In this document: positions 1-8,439 of the stretch, in pieces
Position numbering within the stretch: position 1 is the stretch's first letter
Layout: the number at the start of each line of letters is the position of its first letter
Assembly: GCA_900547785.1 (NCBI GenBank)
Contig: URIB01000001.1
Span: forward strand, 124,001 to 188,000
DNA length: 64,000 nucleotides
Source: an uncultured Dialister sp.
Lineage (GTDB): Bacteria; Bacillota; Negativicutes; Veillonellales; Dialisteraceae
Direction of reading: 5' to 3'
Translations under genes and position numbers: made by a program
The notes under the pieces: generated by a model
The model's database searches: none
What the model was told of the DNA's origin: nothing
Seen by the model: the letters and a program-made list of their open reading frames with translations, nothing else

Positions 1-300
1 ATAGTTCCTTTAGATAGAAATACACTAAAGGAATTAACAAGAGGCGGCATTGATAACGCTTATGTTGTTTCAAATGTTGATATTGCCAATAAAGGTGCTT
101 TTGGTGTAATACCGAGAAGTCTTGCGGTGTATGATTCGGTTTCGCATAAGGTTTTATATAATGCGAGTGGAGAAATGGGATCTCAAATTTTATGGTCTAA
201 TTCAGCAGCGCTTTATATAGCGAATATATCAGGTCCCCATCCGGTTTGGAATGGGATTATTTCAAGCACTGACTATAGTGAATACGAAAGAAAATATTAA
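1..300 (+). CDS. C-terminal part of an unrecognised protein (partial)
   Basis: Frame 1 is open from the left edge to a TAA at 298-300 and gives the last 99 residues of a protein whose start lies outside the window. It ends in STDYSEYERKY. I do not recognise a family. The fragment has no obvious membrane segment and is rich in Ser, Asn, Ile and Val, as in an exported or beta-rich protein, but that is only an impression. Its bases are more AT-rich than the genes to the right. A terminator follows at 388-420, so the transcript ends there. Confidence 0.6.
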   Translation: MVPLDRNTLKELTRGGIDNAYVVSNVDIANKGAFGVIPRSLAVYDSVSHKVLYNASGEMGSQILWSNSAALYIANISGPHPVWNGIISSTDYSEYERKY

Positions 301-387
301 TAATTTTAAAGTAATATCTATAGTAAAAGAAGGTAGTGTTGATTGTTAGGCACTAAGGAAGAAAAAACTAGCTTTTCTTCTTGAAAT

Positions 388-420
388 AAAAAACGACTGA
401 TTGAAATCAGTCGTTTTTTA
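388..420. terminator. Bidirectional intrinsic terminator
   Basis: The stem AAAACGACTGA / TCAGTCGTTTT closes a short TTGAAA-type loop and ends in a T run on the plus strand, with A residues on the other side. It sits between the plus-strand gene ending at 300 and the minus-strand gene ending at 432, so it can serve both. A weaker hairpin, GAAGAAAA / TTTTCTTC, lies just before it at about 359-380. Confidence 0.85.
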
Positions 421-431
421 TTTTGCTGTAC

Positions 432-1055
432 TTATTTAGTAATTGCCGTATCATGGAAAATAACTTTGATGAATGCGGATATGACATCCGGATCGAATAA
501 AATACCGGAGCCGCTGAAAATATCTCTCGTGACGTCCGCTTTTGATTTATTTTTAAAATCGGGAGAAGAAAAAATCACATCATCATAGTAACTGGCCAAG
601 GAAATAATTCTTGCGCCCAGAGGAATATTCACTTTTTTCAAGTGTTTGGGAAAACCCGTGCCGTCCCAACGTTCGTGATGAAAACGGATATAAGGAATGA
701 GTTCCTGGCAGCCCGGGCAGGTTTCAAGCATATTGGCGCCGAGATCGGGGTGCTTTTTATAGAGCTGTAATTCTCTTCGTGACAGATACGGATTTTTGTC
801 CAAGATGGAATTGGGTACGCAAAGAAGACCGATATCGTGAAGCAGTCCGGCATAACGGATCAAACGGATATCGTCTGTAGGAAGACGCATATACACGGCA
901 GTGGCTGCCGAATGATTGGAAACACGGACGGCATGCTCATAAAGACGTTCCGATTTCATGTGAAGAAGATCAAGAAAGTGCGAAACAATCGCATCAAGCC
1001 GGTACCGGTTGTTTTTGGAAGTATAGGCGGATTGAAATAAAGAAGAGCTGTACAT
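432..1055 (-). CDS. HD-GYP-type phosphohydrolase domain protein
   Basis: A 207-residue protein with the HD dyad in GLLHDIG (His73-Asp74) and the second signature HHERWDGTGFP (residues 126-136). Canonical HD-GYP proteins have GYP where this one has GFP. The family hydrolyses cyclic di-GMP or related nucleotides at a metal centre in the cytoplasm; activity here is inferred. There is no receiver or other sensor domain. I chose the ATG at 1055 because AAGGAA lies at the right distance, and the longer frame to 1148 has no ribosome binding site and a non-family N-terminus. It lies 44 bases after the GNAT gene and is probably co-transcribed with it. Confidence 0.8.
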   Translation of the reverse strand: MYSSSLFQSAYTSKNNRYRLDAIVSHFLDLLHMKSERLYEHAVRVSNHSAATAVYMRLPTDDIRLIRYAGLLHDIGLLCVPNSILDKNPYLSRRELQLYKKHPDLGANMLETCPGCQELIPYIRFHHERWDGTGFPKHLKKVNIPLGARIISLASYYDDVIFSSPDFKNKSKADVTRDIFSGSGILFDPDVISAFIKVIFHDTAITK

Positions 1056-1099
1056 GGGAATTTCCTTATTTTTGTAATTACATCTGTGTATATAGCTGA

Positions 1100-1354
1100 T
1101 TATGATACATGGACATGGCGTTTCATCCAGGCGGTCATGTAGGAACATTCAGACCGGATTTGAAATCCTTCGCCTGTCGCCCAGCGAAACGCTTCCGCGG
1201 CGAGAGCGGCGGCAAGTCTTTTTCCTGATAATTCCGGCGGGACTTTTGTGTGAAGAACGGTGAAGCAACCGTTTTCTAAAGAATATTCCAAACAGGAGAT
1301 TCCTTCGGGATTTTCAATTTTGAAAAGACGATTTTCCAAATCGTGAATCACCAT
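1100..1354 (-). CDS. Small GNAT-like N-acetyltransferase (YjdJ-type)
   Basis: An 84-residue protein resembling the short, single-domain GNAT-like family (YjdJ/GCN5-related). Residues about 36-60 (VPPELSGKRLAAALAAEAF) carry the acetyl-CoA-binding turn and helix, followed by the GFQIRSECSYMTAWM strand and conserved Cys. Members are cytoplasmic; their substrates are mostly unknown. The ATG at 1354 is preceded by AAGGAG at 8-9 bases. It is the first gene of a two-gene minus-strand unit with the HD-GYP gene. Confidence 0.8.
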   Translation of the reverse strand: MVIHDLENRLFKIENPEGISCLEYSLENGCFTVLHTKVPPELSGKRLAAALAAEAFRWATGEGFQIRSECSYMTAWMKRHVHVS

Positions 1355-1371
1355 AATGAACTCCTTTGCTG

Positions 1372-1377
1372 ATTATA
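1372..1377 (-). promoter_or_regulatory. Probable -10 box for the GNAT/HD-GYP unit
   Basis: Read on the minus strand this is a perfect TATAAT, 18 bases before the ATG at 1354. No convincing -35 box is present at 16-18 bases, so the assignment rests on the -10 box and position only. Confidence 0.4.
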
Positions 1378-1480
1378 AAATCTATTTTACTAAGGAAGAT
1401 ATCTGCCGTCAAAGAAAAAAACAAAGTATATCAAATTCGTATAACGGCTATCCTTTCACCGCATGGACGTATACGATGAT

Positions 1481-1516
1481 GCGGCAGGACATATTTCTGC
1501 GGCAGGACATATTTCT
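1481..1516. repeat. Tandem duplication, 2 x 18 bp
   Basis: The 18-base unit GCGGCAGGACATATTTCT occurs twice with no gap. It lies in the 305-base gap between the divergent genes at 1354 and 1661, upstream of the -10 box at 1538. Apart from this repeat and the promoters I see nothing coded in the gap; the 85-codon frame at 1356-1613 has no start signal or family likeness. Confidence 0.9.
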
Positions 1517-1534
1517 AATGAGACTGTTTGATTA

Positions 1535-1543
1535 TGCTATAAT
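1535..1543 (+). promoter_or_regulatory. Extended -10 promoter for the MBL hydrolase
   Basis: TGCTATAAT is an extended -10 element (TGn plus a perfect TATAAT at 1538-1543). The -35 region is poor, which is usual for extended -10 promoters. It lies about 118 bases before the GTG start at 1661. Confidence 0.55.
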
Positions 1544-1660
1544 CATTATACGGCTTTATAAAAAATTCCACATCACAGTAAAAATTTATAGGTCTGCAAA
1601 AATATTTCAATAAAAAACATCAGTTCGTATACAGTAACGAATCCGGAAAGGACAAAATAA

Positions 1661-2368
1661 GTGAAAAAATTTAAAATCACCTATCTTCATCATAGCGGTT
1701 TTATTTGCGAGTTGGAAAATGCCGTTCTTGTATTTGACTATTATGTGGACAGAGAAGGAAAGCTTGATGAACTTCTCAAAAGGAACGAAAAGCCCTTATA
1801 TTTTTTTGTAAGTCATTTTCATGCCGACCATTTCAATTCTGAAATCAGCCGCTATGAAAATAAAGCGGCCGGTTATTTTCTCCACAGCGACTGTACGATA
1901 CCTGTAAAAAACACACTGCATCTTCATTACCTGAATCCCGGGGAATTTACGTCGGTCAATGAATTTCAAGTCAGAATGTACGGTTCGACCGATGCGGGCG
2001 GTTCTTTTTGGATTACCCATCCGGAGATATGTATTTTTCACGCCGGCGATTTGAATTGGTGGCATTGGGCGGGCGAAAGCGATGCGGATAATTTAACGGC
2101 AAGAGATGAATATTTCAAAGAATTGGAAAAGCTGTCGGGGAAACAGGCGGATATTGCATTTTTCCCTGTAGATGCCAGACAGGCGGTAGCCAGAGAATGG
2201 GGTGTAAAAGCTTTTTTGGAAACCGTGTCTGTCAATACGCTGCTTGTACCGATGCATGCGTTTGGAAGCCGCTGGTCACCGTCGTATGAATTTCGCTGGC
2301 GGTTTCCCGATACACCGCTTTGGATACCGGAAAAAGAGGGAGATATATTTGAAGGGGATATAAAATGA
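1661..2368 (+). CDS. MBL-fold (UlaG-like) metal-dependent hydrolase
   Basis: A 235-residue metallo-beta-lactamase-fold protein. The metal motif HFHADHF is at about residues 52-58 and a second conserved patch, HAGDLNWWH, at about 126-134. The family includes lactonases and nucleases, and the substrate cannot be told from the sequence. The start is GTG at 1661, preceded by AAAGGA. The stop overlaps the next gene by four bases (ATGA), so the two are translationally coupled. A second MBL-family gene, the frameshifted UPF0173 member at 42889, is of a different subgroup. Confidence 0.82.
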   Translation: MKKFKITYLHHSGFICELENAVLVFDYYVDREGKLDELLKRNEKPLYFFVSHFHADHFNSEISRYENKAAGYFLHSDCTIPVKNTLHLHYLNPGEFTSVNEFQVRMYGSTDAGGSFWITHPEICIFHAGDLNWWHWAGESDADNLTARDEYFKELEKLSGKQADIAFFPVDARQAVAREWGVKAFLETVSVNTLLVPMHAFGSRWSPSYEFRWRFPDTPLWIPEKEGDIFEGDIK

Positions 2369-2664
2369 ACTACGCATGGATTTATATTATGATTCTTATG
2401 TTGGCCGGCAACTTCATTTTGCAGCTGGTGCCGCTTCTGTATTATTTTGAGGCAGTCATTATCATTAATTTGCTGGTACTTGCCGGCGCCTGTTTTATCT
2501 TAAAACGGGCGAGATTTTCCGATTTTCGTGAGAATCTGTTTTTCATGGCAGGTCTTACGGTTATCAATATTCTGACAGATTTGGGAATCATGTCACATTC
2601 CCTTTCGTGGATAGCTTTCGGGGCTCTTCTTGTCTGGTCAATCACCGGAGGAGGAAGAAAATAA
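2365..2664 (+). CDS. Small integral membrane protein, unknown function
   Basis: A 99-residue hydrophobic protein with three or four likely membrane helices (about residues 4-20, 25-45, 54-72 and 76-92) and a short basic C-terminus GGGRK. I do not recognise a family. The ATG overlaps the stop of the MBL hydrolase (ATGA), so it probably depends on that gene for translation. A terminator follows. Confidence 0.7.
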   Translation: MNYAWIYIMILMLAGNFILQLVPLLYYFEAVIIINLLVLAGACFILKRARFSDFRENLFFMAGLTVINILTDLGIMSHSLSWIAFGALLVWSITGGGRK

Positions 2665-2677
2665 AAAGGCAAAAATA

Positions 2678-2721
2678 GAACGGTGTCCCTTTTCACAAAA
2701 GAAAAAGGATACCGTTTTTTA
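2678..2721 (+). terminator. Intrinsic terminator
   Basis: The imperfect stem AACGGTGTCCCTTTT / AAAAGGATACCGTT is followed by a T run. It ends the MBL hydrolase/membrane protein unit. Confidence 0.75.
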
Positions 2722-2834
2722 ATGTCCGTCAAAATCCATCTGGCAGAAATGAAATCTTTACATGCCTGTACCGGCGGGAGAAAATGAAAGCGGAATAAGA
2801 TATGATAAAACAGTGAAGATATCGAATTTATCGG

Positions 2835-2904
2835 CCTTCCGATGATTTTATGACCTTGACAATAAAGCCCAAAAAATCTAAAATTAAAACAGTCAATCGG
2901 AAGG
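2835..2904. repeat. 9-bp inverted repeat bracketing the rny promoter
   Basis: CCTTCCGAT at 2835-2843 and its exact complement ATCGGAAGG at 2896-2904 flank the promoter at 2856-2884. The arms lie just upstream of the -35 box and around the expected transcription start, the layout of a paired operator. No known regulator motif is recognised. Confidence 0.6.
2856..2884 (+). promoter_or_regulatory. Sigma-A-type promoter of rny
   Basis: A perfect TTGACA (2856-2861) and TAAAAT (2879-2884) are separated by 17 bases. It lies about 80 bases before the rny start. Confidence 0.8.
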
Positions 2905-2970
2905 TTGCACTTTTTTAGTGTTTATTCTCTTACAACAATAAATAATAAAAGAAACGAGGTGAACGAATTG

Positions 2971-4542
2971 ATGAGAGATGAAATATTACTTTATGTCATT
3001 GTGTCCTGCATAGTTACTGCCATAGTAAGTGCAGGAATAGGATACTTGCTACGTAAACGTATTGCTGAAGCAAAGATCGGATCTGCAGAAGAAAAGGCGC
3101 AGTCTATTATGAAAGAAGCCGAAAAGAGCAGAGAAAGTGCTTTGCGGGAAGCGGAAACGCTGAAAAAAGAAACATTGGTACAGACCCGGGAAGAAATGCA
3201 CAAATTACGGGAAACGGTGGAAAAAGAAAGCCGGGGACGCCGTGATGAGTTGCAAAGGTATGAACAGCGTCTGGTGCAAAAAGAAAATAATTTAGATGCA
3301 AGAAGCGGGAATTTAGAACAAAGAGAACTTTCTTTGGCAAAAAAAGAAGATCAGGTCAAAATGCAAAGAGAGAAAGCGGAAGCTCTTTATGCAGAGCAAC
3401 AGGCCAAATTGGAAGAGATTTCCCAACTTTCCAGGGAACAGGCAAAAGATATGATTATGGATCGTGTCAACGAAGAACTTGCGCATGAAAAGGCCGTACG
3501 AATCAAAGAAAATGAAGAAGAAATCAAAGAAATATCGGACAACCGTGCCAGAGAAATTGTAGCGGCGGCGATCCAAAGAAATGCGGCGGATACCGTTTCC
3601 GAAACAACCGTATCCGTAGTATCTCTTCCCAATGAAGAAATGAAAGGTCGTATTATCGGAAGAGAGGGCAGAAATATCCGCACCATTGAAACAATTACGG
3701 GTGTGGATTTAATTATTGATGATACGCCTGAAGCCGTTATTTTATCCTGCTTCGATCCGATTCGTCGTGAAATTGCACGGCTTTCTCTTGAAAATCTTGT
3801 AAAAGACGGCCGTATTCATCCGGCAAGAATTGAAGAAGTTGTTGAAAAGACGAAAAAAGAAGTAGACAAGGCGATTCGCGAAGCCGGGGAAGGAGCGGTA
3901 CTGCAGTGCGGTATCCGCGGCATTCATCCCGAACTGGTGAAAATTCTCGGACGACTGAAATACAGAACCAGTTATGGACAAAACGTGTTGCAGCATTGCA
4001 TCGATACCGCTTATTTTTCGGGAATCCTGGCGGCGGAAGTCGGGGCGGATGCCGATATGGCAAGGAGAGCAGGGCTGCTTCATGATATAGGGAAAGCGGT
4101 AGACCGTGAACAGGAAGGTACCCATGTGGAATTAGGCGTGGAACTGGCGCAGAAATATAAAGAACCTGTACAGGTTGTGAATGCTATAGCGTCTCATCAC
4201 GGCGATGCGGAAGCGATGTATGTGGAATCTGTTCTTGTGGCGGCGGCGGATGCTATTTCCGCAGCAAGACCGGGCGCAAGAAGAGAAACATTGGAAAATT
4301 ATATAAAACGGCTGACAAAGCTCGAAGATATTGCCAAGTCGTTCTCCGGTGTAGCAAGCTGTTATGCCATTCAGGCGGGAAGAGAACTCCGGGTCATTGT
4401 AAAGCCTGAAAAAGTCAATGAAGACCAGGCCGTCATTCTTTCCCATGATATTGCCCAGCAAATTGAAAAAGAACTGCAATATCCGGGACAGGTAAAAGTT
4501 GTTATTATCAGAGAAACAAGAGCAACGGATTTTGCAAAATAA
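2971..4542 (+). CDS. rny: Ribonuclease Y
   Basis: A 523-residue RNase Y, the usual family length. It has one N-terminal membrane helix (about residues 5-27), a long charged coiled coil to about 200, a KH RNA-binding domain starting near residue 224 ([17 protein letters not shown]), and an HD domain with [11 protein letters not shown] (His371-Asp372). The enzyme is a membrane-tethered endoribonuclease that starts mRNA decay in Firmicutes. I chose the ATG at 2971 because GAGGTGA lies eight bases upstream; the frame continues 22 codons further with no ribosome binding site. It is monocistronic, with its own promoter and terminator. Confidence 0.95.
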   Translation: MRDEILLYVIVSCIVTAIVSAGIGYLLRKRIAEAKIGSAEEKAQSIMKEAEKSRESALREAETLKKETLVQTREEMHKLRETVEKESRGRRDELQRYEQRLVQKENNLDARSGNLEQRELSLAKKEDQVKMQREKAEALYAEQQAKLEEISQLSREQAKDMIMDRVNEELAHEKAVRIKENEEEIKEISDNRAREIVAAAIQRNAADTVSETTVSVVSLPNEEMKGRIIGREGRNIRTIETITGVDLIIDDTPEAVILSCFDPIRREIARLSLENLVKDGRIHPARIEEVVEKTKKEVDKAIREAGEGAVLQCGIRGIHPELVKILGRLKYRTSYGQNVLQHCIDTAYFSGILAAEVGADADMARRAGLLHDIGKAVDREQEGTHVELGVELAQKYKEPVQVVNAIASHHGDAEAMYVESVLVAAADAISAARPGARRETLENYIKRLTKLEDIAKSFSGVASCYAIQAGRELRVIVKPEKVNEDQAVILSHDIAQQIEKELQYPGQVKVVIIRETRATDFAK

Positions 4543-4543
4543 G

Positions 4544-4572
4544 AAAAGAGTTCCTCCGGGGACTCTTTTTTC
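4544..4572 (+). terminator. Intrinsic terminator after rny
   Basis: The stem AAGAGTTCC / GGGGACTCTT with a TCC-type loop is followed by TTTTTT, directly after the rny stop codon. Confidence 0.8.
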
Positions 4573-4601
4573 ATGGGAAATTACGATGGAAAAAGGCGGT
4601 A

Positions 4602-4610
4602 TGATATAAT
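4602..4610 (+). promoter_or_regulatory. Extended -10 promoter of the HtrA gene
   Basis: TGATATAAT gives a TGn extension plus a perfect TATAAT at 4605-4610. A weak -35 (TTACGA, 4581-4586) lies 18 bases upstream. Confidence 0.6.
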
Positions 4611-4655
4611 AATTTCAAGTGAAAAACAGAAATTGAATTGATGAAGAGGTTTGCT

Positions 4656-5843
4656 ATGGATAGAGAAGATTTGGATAAACAGTTGAAAGAAAACGGCATG
4701 ACACAAGGACGGAAAGAACCGTCTTTCCGGTTGGGTGAGAAAAAACTGGCGCTACTGGCGGCGGCACTTATTATTGCGGGAAGTGCGGGAGGTTGTTTTT
4801 TTGGCGGTCATTTCGGAAAAGGAAATCCGGATAACGGTACCCCCGGGACATATACTTTTCCGCAAACGGAACAAAAACAGATGCAGGACCTGCCGACCAT
4901 CAGAAATACGGCGGTGGTACAGGCGGTCAAAGAAGTCGGTCCCGCTGTTGTCGGGATTACTACGAAAGTATACGATCGGGATATTTTTAACCGCCGCATC
5001 GGAGTCGGACAAAGTGTAGGCTCCGGCGTTATATTTGATAAACAAGGATATATAGTCACCAACAACCACGTGGTTTCGGGAGGGATAGATGTCAATGTTT
5101 CTTTATCAAGCGGAATGACCGTTTCCGGTAAAGTGGTCGGAACCGATCCTTCCACCGATTTGGCGGTGGTAAAAATAGAAGGAGTTGAAAACTTACCGGT
5201 GGCCATATTGGGGGATTCCGATGCCCTACAAGTGGGAGAAACCGCTATTGCCATCGGAAATCCTTTGGGACTTGAGTTTCAGGGAACGGTGACGGTCGGT
5301 GTCATCAGTGCGGTGAACCGGTCGCTGGATGATATTGACCAGAGATTTAAATTGATACAAACCGATGCGGCCATCAATCCCGGAAATTCCGGAGGAGCAC
5401 TGGTTACCGCCGACGGCAAAGTGGTCGGCATCAACAGTGCGAAAATTGCCCGGGCGGGTGTGGAAGGCATCGGATTTGCCATTCCCGTCAATCAGGCGAA
5501 AGGAATTATCGAACAGCTGATTGCGCACGGGAAAGTGAACCGTGCTTATCTGGGTGTCTATGCGGCCGATAAAGATATTGCATCCCGCTATGGATACCAA
5601 TGGGAACATGACGGCGGTGTATTGGTCATGAAAATCGTCAGACACAGTCCGCTCAGCGTGAGTGATGTGCGTGTGGGAGATTATATTATGGCGATCGGCG
5701 GAAAAGAAATCCATACGGTTGCCGATATGCGTGAAATTATTGATACCTATCGCCCCGGTGACAAAGTGACCGTTGTTTACGAGCATAACGGAAAAACGTA
5801 TGAAACGGAAATTATTTTAGCAGCGACACCGGAGAACGGGTAA
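4656..5843 (+). CDS. htrA: HtrA/DegP-family serine protease with one PDZ domain
   Basis: A 395-residue trypsin-like protease. One N-terminal membrane segment (about residues 31-50, ALLAAALIIAGSAGG) anchors it. The catalytic triad is His138 (TNNHVV), Asp168 (TDLAVVKI) and Ser245 (NPGNSGGAL). A single PDZ domain fills about residues 295-385. The family degrades misfolded envelope proteins; in a diderm cell the active site would face the periplasm. The ATG at 4656 has AAGAGG six bases before it; TTG 4638 and ATG 4641 in the same frame lack a site. The stop is followed after two bases by rlmH. Confidence 0.93.
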   Translation: MDREDLDKQLKENGMTQGRKEPSFRLGEKKLALLAAALIIAGSAGGCFFGGHFGKGNPDNGTPGTYTFPQTEQKQMQDLPTIRNTAVVQAVKEVGPAVVGITTKVYDRDIFNRRIGVGQSVGSGVIFDKQGYIVTNNHVVSGGIDVNVSLSSGMTVSGKVVGTDPSTDLAVVKIEGVENLPVAILGDSDALQVGETAIAIGNPLGLEFQGTVTVGVISAVNRSLDDIDQRFKLIQTDAAINPGNSGGALVTADGKVVGINSAKIARAGVEGIGFAIPVNQAKGIIEQLIAHGKVNRAYLGVYAADKDIASRYGYQWEHDGGVLVMKIVRHSPLSVSDVRVGDYIMAIGGKEIHTVADMREIIDTYRPGDKVTVVYEHNGKTYETEIILAATPENG

Positions 5844-5845
5844 GA

Positions 5846-6325
5846 ATGAAATTTTCTTTTTTGGTGATCGGGAAAATTAAAGAATCATGGATGCGCACGG
5901 GAATAGGAGAATATGAAAAACGATTGAAGCCGATGGTAAAGATGGAAACCATTGAGCATGAAGAAGAAAAGATGCCGGAAAATCCGTCGCCGGCAATCAA
6001 AGAAAAAAGGATGGAAAAAGAAGGAGATAAACTGTTGAAATCCGTCGCCGATTCCGATTGTGTGGTTTTATTGGATACGGAAGGAACTCCTTTTTCTTCA
6101 GAAGAATTGGCGGACTGGCTGCAAGACAAGATGGTGCAGGGCACGAGTCATTTTTATTTCATGATCGGCGGACCTTACGGAAACGGAACGAATATAAAGA
6201 AACGGGCGGATTTAAAAATCTCCATCAGCGCCATGACTTTTACCCACCAGATGGCAAGACTTATTTTATTTGAACAGCTTTACAGAGCCATGAAAATTAA
6301 CCGCCATGAGCCATATCACTTATAA
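5846..6325 (+). CDS. rlmH: 23S rRNA (pseudouridine-1915-N3)-methyltransferase
   Basis: A 159-residue SPOUT-family methyltransferase of typical length. The SAM-binding knot motif FMIGGPYG and the C-terminal QLYRAMKINRHEPYHL are diagnostic. It methylates pseudouridine 1915 in helix 69 of 23S rRNA on the 70S ribosome, acting as a dimer in the cytoplasm. It starts two bases after the htrA stop and is probably co-transcribed with it; htrA-rlmH is a common Firmicute pair. Confidence 0.95.
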   Translation: MKFSFLVIGKIKESWMRTGIGEYEKRLKPMVKMETIEHEEEKMPENPSPAIKEKRMEKEGDKLLKSVADSDCVVLLDTEGTPFSSEELADWLQDKMVQGTSHFYFMIGGPYGNGTNIKKRADLKISISAMTFTHQMARLILFEQLYRAMKINRHEPYHL

Positions 6326-6355
6326 GCATACGCCTGATAATGGAATACCAGTATA

Positions 6356-6393
6356 AATACCGCAGTCCGGATTTTTCGGGGCTGCGGTATTTT
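6356..6393 (+). terminator. Intrinsic terminator after rlmH
   Basis: The stem ATACCGCAG / CTGCGGTAT with an inner TCCGG/CGGGG helix is followed by TTT. Confidence 0.8.
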
Positions 6394-6427
6394 AGCATGA
6401 CCGGTGTGGGGAACTTTACAGTTTGTT

Positions 6428-6456
6428 TTGCCATAACGCAAAAAATCCGATACAAT
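6428..6456 (+). promoter_or_regulatory. Promoter of the CBS-domain gene
   Basis: TTGCCA (6428-6433) and TACAAT (6451-6456) are separated by exactly 17 bases, 39 bases before the start codon at 6495. Confidence 0.75.
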
Positions 6457-6494
6457 ATAACTAAGAAATATTGTCATAACAGGAGGAGTGCGAC

Positions 6495-6998
6495 ATGGAA
6501 GAAAAAAAGATGAAAGCTAAAGATTTTATGACGAAATATGTTTTCAGTATTCCGCCGGATGTGACGGTACAGGAATTGGTCGGATTGTTTGCCACCCATC
6601 CCGTCAGCGCCGTGCCTGTTACAGGAAATGATAATGAATTATTGGGGATTGTTTCGGAAGGGGATCTTCTTTACAAAAAAGTAAAACCAAGAATACCCGC
6701 CTATCTGGATGTACTGGGCGCAAATGTTTATTATTGCGGATTCGGACGTTACGAAAAGTCGTTCAGAAAACTTTTGGCGACGCAGGCATCCGATTTGATG
6801 ACAAAAGATGTACGCTGCGTAACCCCTGAAACGGATATGGAAACGATCATGAATCTGATGATTGATGAACATTTAAAGACGGTACCGGTTGTAGAAAAAC
6901 CGAACCGGCTCGTAGGCATTATTACCAGACATGATATTTTAGGAGCCATTGCAGCCACTGAATTGGAAGAGGCGGTAAAAATCAAGAGTGAAGAATAA
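6495..6998 (+). CDS. CBS-domain pair protein
   Basis: A 167-residue stand-alone Bateman module: CBS 1 at about residues 8-60 (DFMTKYVFSIPPDVTVQ), a linker insertion, and CBS 2 at about 95-155 (ASDLMTKDVRCVTPETD). Such proteins bind adenosine nucleotides and regulate partners; the partner here is unknown. There is no membrane or catalytic domain. The ATG at 6495 has AGGAGG ten bases upstream. It forms its own transcription unit between a promoter at 6428 and a terminator at 7002. Confidence 0.88.
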   Translation: MEEKKMKAKDFMTKYVFSIPPDVTVQELVGLFATHPVSAVPVTGNDNELLGIVSEGDLLYKKVKPRIPAYLDVLGANVYYCGFGRYEKSFRKLLATQASDLMTKDVRCVTPETDMETIMNLMIDEHLKTVPVVEKPNRLVGIITRHDILGAIAATELEEAVKIKSEE

Positions 6999-7001
6999 AA
7001 G

Positions 7002-7024
7002 AGGGGAAGCATTCCCCTTTTTTA
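7002..7024 (+). terminator. Intrinsic terminator
   Basis: The stem AGGGGAA / TTCCCCT with a GCA loop is followed by six T, directly after the CBS gene. Confidence 0.85.
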
Positions 7025-7067
7025 TTTGCGGCTTTTTTGCAAAAGAAAAAGCTCTTTTTTGATTGTC

Positions 7068-7096
7068 TTGAAAACATTTTCTTTTTTTGCTATGCT
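7068..7096 (+). promoter_or_regulatory. Promoter of murA
   Basis: TTGAAA (7068-7073) and TATGCT (7091-7096) are 17 bases apart, and TGC before the -10 adds an extended element. A second, perfect TATAAT at 7114-7119 may be another start, but no -35 goes with it. Confidence 0.65.
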
Positions 7097-7122
7097 ACGA
7101 GTGATTTTTATCTTATAATATA

Positions 7123-7157
7123 GTCAATTGTGATATAAAAAATAAGGTCAATTGTGA
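7123..7157 (+). repeat. Direct repeat in the murA leader
   Basis: GTCAATTGTGA occurs at 7123-7133 and again at 7147-7157, 24 bases apart, just downstream of the two -10 boxes and before the murA start. The half-site CAATTG is itself palindromic. The placement suggests a repressor site or a paired RNA element; no regulator is recognised. Confidence 0.55.
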
Positions 7158-7176
7158 AAATACTGGAGTGATGTTC

Positions 7177-8439
7177 TTGGAAAAATTAGTGATTCACGGC
7201 GGAAATCCTCTTCGCGGCACAGTTCGTATATCCAGTGCAAAAAATGCAGTACTCCCGATTATTGTAGCGACGATACTCCCGACAACACCGGCAACGATAA
7301 TAGACGCTCCCCATTTAGATGATGTGATTACCATTTGCAGTGTTTTAGAATCCTTGGGAATGAAAGTATCTTGTCAGGAAGGTCGTATCATTTTTGATGC
7401 CTCCGAATTAAATAAAACGGAAGCGTCTTATGAGTTGATGAGTAAAATGAGGGCTTCATTTTTAATTATGGGCCCGTTATTGGCACGCATGGGGCATGCA
7501 AGAATTGCGCTTCCCGGAGGATGCATGATCGGAAGTCGTCCGATTGATTTGCACTTGAAAGCCTTTGAAGCGATGGGGGCTGAAATCCATGTGGGAAACG
7601 GTTTTGTGGAAGGGCGAGCTCCCGGCGGATTAAAAGGAAATACCATTTATTTGGATTTTCCCAGTGTGGGAGCAACGGAGAACATATTGATGGCTGCCGC
7701 TACGGCACAAGGACGAACGGTCATTGAGAATGCGGCGGAAGAACCGGAAATTGTTGATTTGGTGACCTTTTTAAACAGCATGGGAGCGAACATTAAAGGA
7801 GCCGGTACCAACGTCATCCGCATAGAAGGGGTGAAAGAGCTATTAGGCGTGGAACACACCGTGATTCCCGATCGCATTGAAGCAGGCACGTTTATGATTG
7901 CCGCAGCCATGGCGGGCGGAGATGTGCTTATATCCAACGTTTTGACGGAACATTTAAAGCCTTTGCTGGCGAAATTAAATGAAGTCGGTGTAAAAGTCAT
8001 AAAAGAAATTGACAGTGTGAGAGTCATCAGTGACGGAAAAATTCGCTCCACGGATATTAAGACCTTGCCGTATCCGGGCTTTCCTACCGATTTGCAGGCG
8101 CAGTTTATGGCGCTTCTTACGATCGGGGACGGAACCAGCCGGGTAACGGAAACGGTCTTTGAAAACCGTTTTATGCATGTTGGAGAATTGCAAAGAATGG
8201 GAGCTTCTATACATGTAGAAGGAAGAACGGCTCACATACGGGGAGTCCCGTTTTTAAAAGGGGCGTTTGTGAGAGCGACAGACCTGCGCGCCGGAGCGGC
8301 ATTGACCTTGGCGGGATTGGCAGCCCGGGGACAAACGGAAATCGGAGAGCTGCACCATATTGATCGGGGGTACGACCATTTGGTTGAAAAATTGCAAGGA
8401 TTAGGAGCTGACATTGTCCGTATCAATGAAGATGGATAA
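7177..8439 (+). CDS. murA: UDP-N-acetylglucosamine 1-carboxyvinyltransferase
   Basis: A 420-residue EPSP-synthase-fold enzyme. It transfers enolpyruvate from PEP to UDP-GlcNAc, the first committed step of peptidoglycan synthesis, in the cytoplasm. The catalytic Cys is present at residue 116 in GGCMIGSRP, so fosfomycin sensitivity would be expected. The substrate motif KNAVLPI is near residue 20. The TTG at 7177 gives the family N-terminus MEKLVIHGG with GGAG eight bases before it; the ATG at 7171 is only two bases from GGAG. The next gene starts inside the 3' end. Confidence 0.93.
   Translation: MEKLVIHGGNPLRGTVRISSAKNAVLPIIVATILPTTPATIIDAPHLDDVITICSVLESLGMKVSCQEGRIIFDASELNKTEASYELMSKMRASFLIMGPLLARMGHARIALPGGCMIGSRPIDLHLKAFEAMGAEIHVGNGFVEGRAPGGLKGNTIYLDFPSVGATENILMAAATAQGRTVIENAAEEPEIVDLVTFLNSMGANIKGAGTNVIRIEGVKELLGVEHTVIPDRIEAGTFMIAAAMAGGDVLISNVLTEHLKPLLAKLNEVGVKVIKEIDSVRVISDGKIRSTDIKTLPYPGFPTDLQAQFMALLTIGDGTSRVTETVFENRFMHVGELQRMGASIHVEGRTAHIRGVPFLKGAFVRATDLRAGAALTLAGLAARGQTEIGELHHIDRGYDHLVEKLQGLGADIVRINEDG

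Noticed and set aside
1356..1613. 85-codon plus-strand frame between divergent genes
   Set aside because: Its start overlaps the ribosome binding site of the minus-strand gene, it contains the 18-bp tandem repeat, and the product has no recognisable features.
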